Below, piece after piece: positions 12,001 through 24,727 of a stretch of DNA of 64,000 nt. The translations under genes were made by a program, and so were the position numbers. The notes beneath the pieces are model-generated. The model had not been told where the DNA came from. It did not search any database and was given only the letters and a program-made list of their open reading frames with translations. This stretch comes from Malania oleifera (Eukaryota > Streptophyta > Magnoliopsida > Santalales > Ximeniaceae): contig NC_080418.1 in the NCBI RefSeq assembly GCF_029873635.1, forward strand, positions 149,537,748 through 149,601,747, given 5' to 3'. Within the stretch, counting starts at the first letter, position 1, and every line of letters begins with the position of its first letter.

Positions 12001-15000
12001 TTTTAGGGAGCTTTTAAAGTTACAAAATTTAATATTTTTAATATATAAAGACAACTTTTTATAACAGATTATTCTATTCCATAGGTGTCCTTGATTTCTT
12101 TCAAATATTACAAATCACCCACAATGACAAGCCCATTTGATCATCTCAAACATTTCAGTATGCACACCTTTTTCTGTCAAACACCCATGATCAGCTTTTT
12201 CTTTTCAACAACTGTTTTACACAGACGTAGAGTCAAGATCTTTCCTTAGCAGTGGCAATACTTTGCCCTTTAAAATTTTTATTGTAATATTTAAATTTAG
12301 TACTATGACAAAGATTTTACATAAGCAATCAAAATACACAAAATACATAATACTCAATTTAAAATCACTTATCAGTCATTGTATCTTCATTTTCCAAATA
12401 GATATTGTTACTTTCTTCAATTTTTAAATTTTTTTCAACTCTTCTTCTCCTGTTTTTTAAGTAAAAGATTATAAAATGCCTTCATTGCATGTTTTAAGTA
12501 TTTTTTAAAAGTATTTGGCTTCCTTTTGAGCAACACAATAAGAAAAACCAAAATACATTGCATTGCTTGCACTCTGCAAGGGCTACTTGGGCATTAGTTG
12601 TCTACACTCTTGCTCATTGCTCTATTTCATGTGGCTTAAGAGGGAGAGCCTAGGGGCATTATTGAATTTTAGTGAGGTCAACTTCCCCCTCCCAATTTAA
12701 TTGGAAGTCAGTGTGGACAGCCCACACTGAACACAATGTAGCTCTGCCTATGGTTTTACACGGCCAAGTAATTTCTACAGCAATCTAAATCAGCTCCTTT
12801 TGTAAACTTTCTTTTCATTGGCCGCAAGAGGGAGCCAAACTAAGCCTTATCAGTTTCATATAAAAATTAAGAAAGAACAAACGAATTAAAGTAAACATCT
12901 TTTTTCTATTCTTGGAGGAAGTGGGGGGGGAAGCTTAGGATGGTTTGATCTGAGTGCACTTCCACTCTCTTTGAGATGGAATGTTAGAAACTCTTGAGGC
13001 TTCCTAATTACCTTCAAATGAAAAGTAGCACATACTATTTCCAGACCAACCTACAGGAGAGTGCAATCCCCTGGTATGGGACCTGCCCATAGTGCCCCAA
13101 AATGGAGAAGAGATCATAATTCTCCAGCCAATCAACCCCAAGTTCATTGACTAAACCCAATGGTTGGTGAAATAGGCAATTTGCTCAGTAATTCAGTATG
13201 ATATGAGTTAGTCACCAGCAAAATATGAGATGCCTAAACTCCAAGAAAACATGCTTCTGAGATTAGAAAGTACAGTTGCAGTTGACATGTTATATACTAG
13301 GGACACGGTTATAGTCATATTTAAAATTGGCTCTACAAGTCATAATTACAAATTAGTAATTTTGGAGAAGGTAAGTCTAAGTCTGCATACCATTCCTTTG
13401 TACACAGGCATTCCCTTGAAGTAAACTTCTTCATGATCAGCATTAAGCAATCTATCAGTTGCCCCCATGTACAGGGGGAACAAGCCAACTTCACCAACAC
13501 AGGCTTGATCATCTGGCTGTCAGATAGGTCAAAGATTGGATATGAAAAACAAAGTACACTTGAATAAAAATTGGCTATGTATGATCCCCAATGATTTTAA
13601 AGTATTCAAAAATAATCATTGTGATTGTCCACAAGTCAAGAGTCACCACGTATTTGAAACCAGTACTGAACTCTAATGAGTCATTTGGTTTAGGGAATCT
13701 TTGAGGATTCCAGCAAATGTGAGTTAGAAAACCTTGATGCCAACGTTAGGTTTCATCTGCAAATCTTACATGGTGAGCATTTGGGATTCCTTGGGAATCC
13801 ATTATGCCCACAAGACACGCTCATCTATTTCTTTGGTAACATCCAAATCTGAGGTATAGGTCAGGCATCTGATTCCCTGAACCAAATGCTTAGCAAAAGG
13901 TTCCTCGCTTATTGTTGAAACAATGAAAATGAACCTCCCTATCATGATTGGAATAACTGTAGAATAAAATTATTACGGTGAGGCCAGACCCAGTTACAAA
14001 CTGCTAGCAAGTAATCTTACATATGGAACACAATTTTCATCGAGGATGACAAAGCCTGTTGTCATTGATGCAGTGCTGAATGCTCCAAAAGCTTGTGGTT
14101 GCAGCACACTTCCTTGGATGTAGCATGATGCTAGTTCTGTGCCCCCACAACATTCAATAATGGGCTTGTAATAAGCCCTCGAAGAAAGCCAAAGATCATC
14201 ATCCACATTAGAGGCTTCACCGGTGGAAGAAAATGATCTGCAACAAATGATATCTCTAAATCTTTCCTTGGAAGGTATATGCCAACATGTGTTCCAAATT
14301 TATTACCTTATCTTTGTCCAATCTAGTCCTTCCATACACTGTGTACTCTTCCAAGCTTTCACTAGGCTCGGAACTGTACCCAAGATGGTTACTCCTGCAT
14401 CCTGAAAATACATAATAAAAGTTTTAAGAAGCAATTAGGCATTTGCATGCTTAAGGTTTTATTCTGAAAGAAGTCCTTTTTCAACAACAAATCCTAGAGA
14501 TGAAGCAGACTCTGTGAAATACTATTCTTGTTAATCTGTAAACCAAATATTCAGGGAAGAAACCTCAGAACAAAAAATCCATCGAAGAAACATTTTGTTA
14601 GATTAAAGTGCGGAAAGATGCACTTAATCAATCCCCTTCAGTATGTTAAATATGGAACAGTTTCCTTGAAACTGTCACAGAGAGAAGGAATATTGAGGCC
14701 TCACCTGTACAAACTTTCCAAAACCACGGTCAAGGGGAGATCCATGATAGAGAGTTAAAGTTGCACCACTTAAAAAGCAAGAGTAGATTACAGAAGGTCC
14801 CATAACCCAACCTAAATTTGTGGGCCAGCAGAAGATATCGCCAGCTTGGGCATCCACTTGTGCCCAACAATCAGCAGCAGATCGAATAGGAGAAACTTGT
14901 GTCCACGGAATAGCTTTTGGCTCTCCTATTGAAAGTGAAGAGAGATATAAAACAAGTGATGAACTTAAAAAAGAAAACTGGCAGCAGAGGTAACAACAGA

Positions 15001-16727
15001 TACGTGGAAAAACAATTTTGTTGAGATATCACTCATATTCAAAGGATATCACTCCCATCAGCACCTTATTCCTTCTTTGGGGGTGGGGGAGGGTGTGATT
15101 CTTCTTCTTGGGTTCTTTGTTGGACCAACATATTCCTTCCATTAGTGACGATGAAAAACTGTGGGAGAGTGATTCATAGGGTATGCTTACTTCTAAACCC
15201 TTTCTTTCACACCTTTTGAAATCCTCTTCCCCTAACTTTTTCCCTTGGAAACAGTCTTTGGAGGGCTAAGGTTCCCCAGAAGATTCAGGCCTTTGTTTGG
15301 ACCGTGATATTGGAAAGGATTAACACGCATGATTTGCTTCAGAGAAGAAGGCCCTCACTCTCAGTCCTGACATGTGCATCATGTGTTGTGAATGCAGTGA
15401 AACGAATGCTCATCTTTCGGCACTTCAGGGTGGCATCACAGCATTGGAGTGCCTTCTTTTCATATGCAGGGGAGAGTGGGTGGCACCAGGAAAGGTGAGA
15501 GAGCTGCCTCCAGTTAACTTCAGGGATTTCGGAATGAATAGAAATGGTAGAGCTCTTTGGAGTGTGGCAGTTTTCACCATTCTTTGGACCTTGTGGATTG
15601 AAAGAAATGCTAGGATTTTTACAAGTCACTCAACCTGCTCATGGCCATTATGGGATAAAGCGACTATCCTTGCCCCCCTTTTGGGTGCACTCTCAGATCT
15701 TTTGGGGGGATGATCACTGTCCACCTCACACAAGATTGGAAGGCAACACTTTTGTAATTAATACTCATTTTTTTTATTTGTTTGGTGTAATTTTGCTATT
15801 TCTCTATTCTAGATCTGTGGATAGGACTCCTTGTCCTCCAAATCATGTACTCTGGTTCTCAGATATTAATAATATTGTCTTGAAAACAGGATACTCTTAC
15901 TCAAACTTGTCAATAATAGAAGGATTTGTGTGGAAGGCAAGAGGTCCAGAGGGCCTCAAGTTCAGGGTATTGCACTGTACAGTTTAGGTATGGGGATATT
16001 TTGAGGTTTTTCATAGGGAACTATTTATTTTGTAGCTACAGGTTGAAAATCCCAAAGCAGATTGTATTATTTCCGAGCATGGTCCAAATTTTTACGAAGG
16101 AATTTGCGGTTTAAGGAATGCTCCCAAACTACTTTTAATCTTACAGTTTTATTTTTCTTTTCTCCATTTTCATTATTGCTGTGTCTGTGTGCAGAATTCT
16201 AGCAGGTCAAGTTCATAACATATATCTCTACCTGTGGTACCAGACGAGAAAAGAATATTAGTCACGCTATCAACTGATTGGTAGAATGGAGAGTAAAAAT
16301 TAGGCCTGCCAAAAAAACCATTGTCAGATGATGAGTGTTAGGGAAGTTTAGAGCAAATTAATGACAGCTTCAGTTATTCATTCCGCAAGATATTTTTAAA
16401 TTGGGCAGTGAGTATTCCATATAAACAATGGCATGGGCTACAGTATTATGTGGAGTTTTCCAAGAGGCCCTTCAATTGCAAGAACAAGTTTACCAGTTAA
16501 AAGTTCCAATACCAAAGGAGTTTGTTTTACCTTGGAAGGTGATCCACGCTAGAAAGAAAATTTCTCCATGATAAATCTTGTTTTCTTAAATGAATGTTTA
16601 CATCATTTCCAACTGCTGGAAGCACAATTGCTTTATGTGGAGCAGCTTCTACAACTCGCCTGCAAGGAACAAGAAGGATGGTGATGATTATGCCTGTGGT
16701 GCACTCAAAACCATGATTTAATTCAAA

Positions 16728-16769
<42 letters not shown>

Positions 16770-19700
16770 TATAAAATATATAATTTTAGAAAAAGAAATG
16801 TGTCTATGGAAGCATTTTGGACAAATCTGGCGTTTAGCTTATTATTTTGGCACAACAGTAGCAATTTTAACTTGAGTATTGGAAGGAAATTTGGTCAGAA
16901 AACAAAATTTTCCAAAGGGCTGTTCAGGCATGAAACCAACCTCACCCCCAAGCCCAAGCCTCCCAAGGAGTGAAAATACAAACACAAGCCATATGGAGTT
17001 TGGAGAACAATAAATCCTCATAAACCAATTTGACACATATTATTTTTTTGCTATATATATGATATAATTTTAAAAAAATAAATGTGTCTACGGAAACATT
17101 TTGGACAAATCTGGAATTTAGCTTACTATTTTGGCACAACAGTAGCAATTTTAACTTAAGTATTGGAAGGAAATTTGATCAGAAAACAAAATTTTCCAAA
17201 GGGCTGTTCAGGCATGAAACCCACCTCACCCCCAACCCCAAGCCTCCCAAGGAGGAGAAAATACAAACACAAGCCATATGGAGGATGGAGACCAATAAAT
17301 CCTCATAAACCAATTTCACACATATTATTTTTTTGCTATATGTATGACATAATTTTGAAAAAATAAATGTGTCTATGGAAGCATTTTGGACAAATCTGGC
17401 ATTTAGCTTATTATTTTGGCACAACAGTAGCAATTTTAACTTAAGTATTGGAAGAAAATTTAATCAGAAAAACAAAATTTTCCAAAGTGCTGTTCAGGCG
17501 TGAAACCCACCTCACCCCCAACCCCAAGCCTCCGAAGGAGGAGAAAATACAAACACAAGCCATATGGAGGATGGAGACCAATAAATCCTCATAAACCAAT
17601 TTGACACATTATTTTTTTGCTATAGAAAAGATTTTATGACTCAAAGGTCCTTTTTACAGGTAGGATACCATGCCAAACTGCACCTTAGCTGGAAAAATAA
17701 CAACTTCCATAAAATTGTTTCAGCTTATTTAATGTAAGAAACCTAACAGAGCATTCTAATACCACGCCATTGATTTTAAAGTCTCAATGTTTAGTTTGCA
17801 TAAACACATCAGTTTGGCTCTGTTATGGATTGCTAGGCAAATCCAGTTAATCCTTACCTGCATAAACATATTTGAATGCCTAAATATTGCATGTTGATTT
17901 ATGCACAAATCTAGCATCTAACCACAATGCCACAGAAGTGGATCTGAAAAGGGGTTAGAGTAGAATAGCAGACAGATGGAGGAAAGTAATTTTTACCTGT
18001 ACAAAGGAAATTTTCGACCTCCTCTAATGATAAAGTCCTGAATTGGAGAGGGAAAAAATGTGAGTCATTCATAAAACACAATGAAACTACAACCACAAAA
18101 GAACTCCTTTTTAAAAAAAAAGCCAAAAAAGTAAAATTTAAAAAGAAAAAGTGTGCAAGTAATAATGTAAACCAATTAACCAAATGTACTAAACTTATCT
18201 GCCATTACCTAAATCAACAAGAATGGTAAAACAATATGCTTGAGTTTAGGAGCACGTGTTTCAAGCATTGCATTTGGATTTATGTGGATTTGGATGAAGG
18301 CCAATGCAATTTTGTACTCAGGCATTGGCATTGGATTTGGATTTCTTTTCCACACAGGGAGAAGAAACTGCAAGTCATTACACGAGGTAAAAGCACAGGC
18401 ATCTAATTCTATGACTTACTCAGTGGTACTCCACTGCTGCTTTTGATTTATATTTGGACATAAAAACATTTAGCTGGCATTTTGGTTTATGAAATCAAAA
18501 ATATTTCAATGAAATACCATTTCTATGGTCCTATTCATGAGAATGGACACCACATTCCCAGGAATGTTAAAACATACCATGAACAAAGGCCCCCTTAAGC
18601 AAATCACAGGATAGTAATGTGATGCATATGATTAGCACCCAGGGAAAGTCACTGCAAGAGCTAACTAAACTTGATGAGACACTTTTATCATTCTCCGATT
18701 TGCAAGTTTGATTCATATTACCAGTTTGACAAACCAACCAGGAACATCAAGGAAAAAGAAACAAAACACTATGCAAAACCTAATATATACATAGGAAGGA
18801 AAACCTTAGGAGAAGCATATCAAACAAAGAAAAATGGATATTAAGTAAACATACTGAGGACTCGACCATCTAATGATTTTGTGCAAATGTCATAAGTGAT
18901 TCAATTATTATTGTTTTGGATGATTGCTTATTTAGAAAAGGTGCACCATAGGAAGGGGTGGGGTGACATAGTTCTGACTATAGGAAGTGGTGGGGTGACA
19001 TGGTTCTAACTTTAAGAAAGAGTAGGCAGCCAGAGAGGGAGATAAGGATGGGGTTGGCAATGAATGGGCTGCACGCCTGCAAGGCCTAATTGCGGGGGCT
19101 GTACCGAGAAAGAGAGAGAGGAAAAGTCCAGGCACATGCTAATGATACCAATTGGTGCTTGTTGTGTAACCAATTAGCCTGTTGCCTTCCACAGTTCCCT
19201 TCTTGATGCATGAGATTATCCATATAGGGTAGAACAAATCACCTGAGTAAAGATACCCTTTGCTTTTGAAACCCGCAAACGGATCTCTATTTCCTTGGCT
19301 GCAAAGCTGTCAGGTATTGAAACAACAACAAAACCTCCCAAAACAATCGCCAAGTATACGATAACTGCACTCACAGTCATTGGCATGTCAATAGCAATGG
19401 CATCACCTTTTGAAAATGTAGCATCCAATGCATTTGCCACCAGCCTGCGCATGATGTTGCAAAAAGTGAAAAGAGCAAAGACAACAACAACATAAGATAT
19501 GTGAATGAAGCATCTTGGTATATAGGCCAGCACACCTTGAAATTTTTGTAAGAATTTTCTATAAAGAATTCAATAAAAATAACACATGTTAGAGGCCATG
19601 TATGCTGCAACATACAACTCCAGGATCGCCAAGAATGAAATGCACAGATTGGAGTGTTTGAAGCACCCACTTTGGGCTGAAAAAGATGAAATTTAGGATC

Positions 19701-22700
19701 TCTTCCCCTTGCAGCACCCCACTTGGAGAGACAAGCACCAAGAAATGGCCTTGTTTTCCTTAGCATGAAGCAAGGTGGTAGTGGTACACTGGTACTTAAA
19801 TGGCACATGCCACAGATACAGTGGTTAAACAGAATAAGTAAAAGGTGAAGTGGAAAAATTACAGCATACATTACTTGTTCCCGAAGTTCTTTTACTGTCA
19901 TGTGATTAACAGGAGAATCATCACAGCCTTCATCCCTCCATAAAATAGCCAAACTATCATCTTGTTTTCTTGTCTTACTCGAGGGTAGCAGGCAACATTC
20001 GGCAATATTTAAAACTGCACCTGGAAGCCAAGTTCCCCCAAGTTTTGATTTGTCATTGGTATCTAAGATGCATCTTGGAACTTCATTAAAGGAAACCGAA
20101 AGCTCTTTTAGAATGATTGACCAGTAGACCTGAATACCATTTACATTTTTAAAATTTTAGTTGCAAAAGCATCACTCTTAGGAATGGATACCAACCTATA
20201 TTTACATTGAATTCAATGAAAGTGCATGCATATAAATTAAGGGCTTTACCTCAGGATGCTGAACAGAGAACTTCTGAAAGAGACTAAAACTCGTAATAGG
20301 ATCCTTGTATGATGTCCCTAAAAGCTTGGAACCATAAGTTTCCATAACTCTCCCCAGGTTTGTATTTTTGGCTTCGTGTCTAGCAAATAATAGACAAAGC
20401 AATCAATTAGAAAAATAGATGAAAACTAAAAAGTTGGTTTTAAGCGTTTTTGATTGAAAGGAAAGTAGATCAAAGTGTTGCGAATTTCACTTATGAGTTT
20501 GTCTCACAGTAGAAATTGAGTAGAGGATAAGTGGTTTACATACCTAGTTTTCACCCAAGACCTAATAGCTCAAGCTTTTGGGTCAAGTTAATGCTCACCC
20601 ATGCATATCAACCCCACTTATGAAGACTCCCCCAATTCTAATAAGTGGAATGGTTTGAATTGGGCTCGAATGTTCAAGCATATGATCCTGCGGATGTAGA
20701 CCCTATAGAAGTGGAGTGTTGGATCCTACGGATGGTAATCCGTTCAAGGGGGGAATGGTTGCAATTTACAAGAGAGGAAGAGATTGTTGAGAATTTCATT
20801 TGTGTGTTTGTCCACATTCAAAAATTGAGTTGAGGATGAGTGATACATGATTGGGCCCAAGACAACTAAAGCTTTTGGCTCAACTAGGTGCTCACTCATT
20901 TAAGCTTTGAGTTTTTTGCACCCTTTTCCTTTCCCATACCTAGCATAGTGTTAAGTATGCTTAAATAAAATTCCTAACATCATTGAGGCATTATTTGAGA
21001 CCCACATTCTTCAAAAGCAATCTCACTCTCATGCACATTTTCTTCAAAACATGCACTTCAAAAAAAAATATATATATATCAATATATAAATAGTAGTGAA
21101 TGTTCTAAATAATACCAGTTTATCGGTATACACCTTTTCTCAAAACATTCAAAAGGTTTTCCTGACTCTTACCAACCAAAATCTTTTAAAAATTAAACAT
21201 GTTTGTGAAAATTACATTGAATTGTACTTATGTATATGATGGGGCAAATCCTAGACTTTTGTAGGTTGAAATGGTAGTGAGATTATGAGTAGCCATTTAG
21301 CACGGAGCGCAACATATTATGGATGATGATGCATAATCATCCATTGAAAAAATGGCATGTGGCCTTTTGATGACATGGCAAGATAGCATGGCTCACCCAA
21401 GTAAAAAATGTCGTTGTGATACACTCTGATGATGTGTCGTAGGAAGTTATTGCCTATACTGGTGTGTGTACCCACTTTCTCAAAAGAGGATTGGTCCATG
21501 CACCCACACAACACCCCCATTTGGAGAGTGGGTACCTGCACCCAATGCAACCAATAATTTTTTAGAACCATATCACTTTGTATGATCATCACACCGAGTA
21601 CTGCACCCTTTAATTGGATGGAAGCATCACATCATCACTGCCAGGTGAAACTTTCTCCGTAATGAAAATTTTCTATATGTTTTATCGAATAAATATGTGT
21701 GAAAACAATTCAATATGACCATAACACCACATGGTAGTTTGTTCCTTCCACTACAGTACTACTATGTTGCTTGATGGCGTTACATAGCATGCCACACGTG
21801 ACAATTGAGAACCAAATTGTAGTACATTAAGAAAAACTACTTCATTGCATCATCTAAAAGTTGTTGGGTGGTCTTGGGCCTTCTCAACCCCAAAACCTAA
21901 CTCATGGGGTGAGGCTTTCTTTCACACTTAATAACTGACCACCAAGCCCTTTCCACAACCGATGTGGAATAACCCCAATAATCTCCCTCTAACACATTGG
22001 GCGCCAAACCCTCACGAATTGGGCTCCAAATCGGCAGCACCACATGCCCGGCAGCCCAAGGAGAAACCATGGGCTCTGATACCAGTGTTGGGTGGTCTTG
22101 AATCTTCTCAACCCCAAAAGTTAGCTCATGGGGTGAGGTTTTCCCTCACACTTAATAACTGACCACCAAGCCCCTTCCATAACCGATGTGGGATAACCCC
22201 AATAAAAGTCGCATTTCGCATGACACATTTAGATGAGAAGTGAACTCACAAGTTTGCCATGAACCAATTTCTTTATAGATAAAACACTTTTAAATATATA
22301 TATATAAGGCATAAGTAGAATATTGAAAACAAATATTGCAAATTACACCGACTCCACGAGGCCTAATGAAAAAGAGAAAAGGAAAATATTTGCCCTCCCC
22401 ATCTTGTATCCCCACTTTGTTGCAACAATATCAAGGACATTGACACATGAATCATTTCTTGAGAAGTGCATTGCACTGATTATGTGTCAACATTCTGTGC
22501 ATTGTGACAACAAAGCAAGAATATAAATGAGGTAATATATACCAACTGAATCAAAATGCATTGACATACCAGTTGACATTTCCAAAACTATGCTTAGCAT
22601 GGACCCTTCTTACAAAAAAAAAGTGAACTAAATACAATGGTGTGCATGTGTGTGTGTGTGCTTATTTCGTGCGTGACTGCATGTGTGATTGCATGCATCT

Positions 22701-24394
22701 AAAGTGTTGAGAATACCCACAGAAAAGTAGCTCAAACCTTACTCACACAAATAGGAAACAAGCCAAGTTCAACAGCAGGATTATGTGATATCGTAGTGTA
22801 TTTTTGTTCAAACCTCAAGTCTTAATTGGGTCAGTTTCATTTCATCGTATCAAAGCCATTGAACTAATATTCTCCATCTTTTCTCAGTTCACACGTGTTA
22901 TGTTGATTTCCCACCTAGTTACTACTAAACAAGGGATCATTTTACATATATTTGAGATCACAATCATCACATTCTGTAATTGGCAATGGAAATTCCAAAA
23001 TGGTATGTCTAATTTTTGAAATGCTTGATGGGTGAGTGAGTGCACTTCAGAAATTCGATGTCCACTTTTGCTTTCCTAAATTATCTCTATATAAATATTT
23101 GTTATAATGGAAATGTACGAAAATGTTAGGCAAGCCATAATAACAAAACCAGAACTATTAAGACTAACATATAAATATCACATATCCACACATTAGCTTC
23201 TAACTACCATTAACTCTTTATTTGATGTCTATTTTTGACATTCAACATCCTCAAGCATCTGATCAAAGGAATTTTCTGTTTGGTGATGTTTTTTAATAGC
23301 TAGATTTGAATTTTTTGAATTAAATCATTCATTATATACAAAATTTTTAACTAAAATTAATATAAAATGACCATGTGAATTTAAAATACAATTGAAATAA
23401 AAATATGCATAAATTTCTAAGTACTTGAAAAATATAATAAAAGTCATTCAAAAAATTATATTTTACCATTTTTCAAATGTCTTGTAAAATAATTTTTTTC
23501 TTGGAGCACTAAAAAACGAGTTTAATATACATATATATATAAACTAAATAAAATTATTATAATTCATCTCTATTGTTTATTTTTTGCATTTTTATTATTT
23601 TAATGATATTTTTTTAATTATTACTTGATTTTCAAGGAAAAAGAAAAAAATGAGTTCAATTAGGTTTTTCATTTATTTTAGCTTCGGAAATAATAATCAA
23701 AGAGGTTGCAATTTTTCAATTTTTAGTTTTTTTTTAATTTTTGCTTTTGATTTTCTTTCCATAATTTTTGACAATGATACCAAACTGCCCATTACTTCAT
23801 CACATTTTCCTAGTAATTTACAGTAACTCATAGTGAGCGAGTATCCCCAACAAAAAATAAATGAAGAATTAATTAATTATATTAAAAAATAATAAACAAA
23901 CAAAACTAAAATGCAAAATAATTATTTATTTTATTAAAAAGTAGTTTTACACTACATTGTACCTTGGCATGAGGTTATCTTTAGTAGCATGGATTCCAAG
24001 TCTTGATTTGAACTAATATAAATTAGAACATAACTGATTTTGCACTACATTTTCTACTAAATACACATAAATCCAAATCCAAATCCAATTAGCAAATCAA
24101 GCTTTAATGAAAACACATGCAGACTAACAACAAAAATGAAGAATTAACACCCGCATGGTGTGGTTCAGGAGCTAGTGCGGACTGCAAGAGTGCCTCTGAC
24201 GAGATCAGGTGTTCAAATCCTCCTGAGTTTGTCGTCCCTATTTCTGAAATTTATCTCTCTTTGGAGTTGTAGTGTTTACTTCAAGGTACGCGGGATTAGT
24301 CACGTGGACCGTAAAACGAAAACGTGGAAACTAGTCCATAATCCAAAAAAAAAAAAATGCAGAACTAACTACTGACGCATCGATTAAACAATCA

Positions 24395-24429
<35 letters not shown>

Positions 24430-24727
24430 GTTAAAAGTAGGAGTAGGTGGAGAGTGGAAGGCGCGTACAGAGAAGGGAACCAATAAGGAGGAGGACCCCT
24501 AGCGGAGGCGTCCCAATCGGCGTAGACAGTGTAGTAGAGCAGCTGGTGGAGCGCGTGGGGGTGCGACGGTTTGAGCAGGCGCCGCGCCGTGAGCTCCCGC
24601 CACATCTCCGCCGGGTCCGAACCGCCGATGATCGCCGCGTCATTGATGATCCTCTGGAAGTGCTCGGCCTCGTCCGCCCCCAATCCAGCCTTCACCAAAT
24701 CCTCCGCTCCAATTTCCGTTATACTCT

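Larger units (their letters stand above)
20380..24468 (-). other. Intron 1 of the acyl-activating enzyme gene
   Basis: A 4089-bp first intron, the main site of insertions in this gene: a TRIM-like pair of repeats (20476-20898), a TRIM (21862-22203), a SINE (24149-24357) and an (AAT)n microsatellite (24397-24430). The stretch 22210-24130 is AT-rich with (TA)n and poly-T tracts and nothing else I can identify. 20900-21855 likewise shows no gene. Confidence 0.6.

Noticed and set aside
15926-16114. Open frame after the LINE remnant
   Set aside because: No conserved domain, and it lies in the same intron without continuity to the LINE tail.
22073-22084. Possible tRNA fragments at GCTCTGATACCA sites (also 8068, 51459, 58688)
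   Set aside because: These are 12-base primer binding sites next to LTR or viral leader ends; no cloverleaf surrounds them.
21862-22203. Cassandra-type TRIM with a 5S rRNA domain
   Set aside because: The repeats lack the 5S internal promoter sequence; only the general CACATCGG start is shared.
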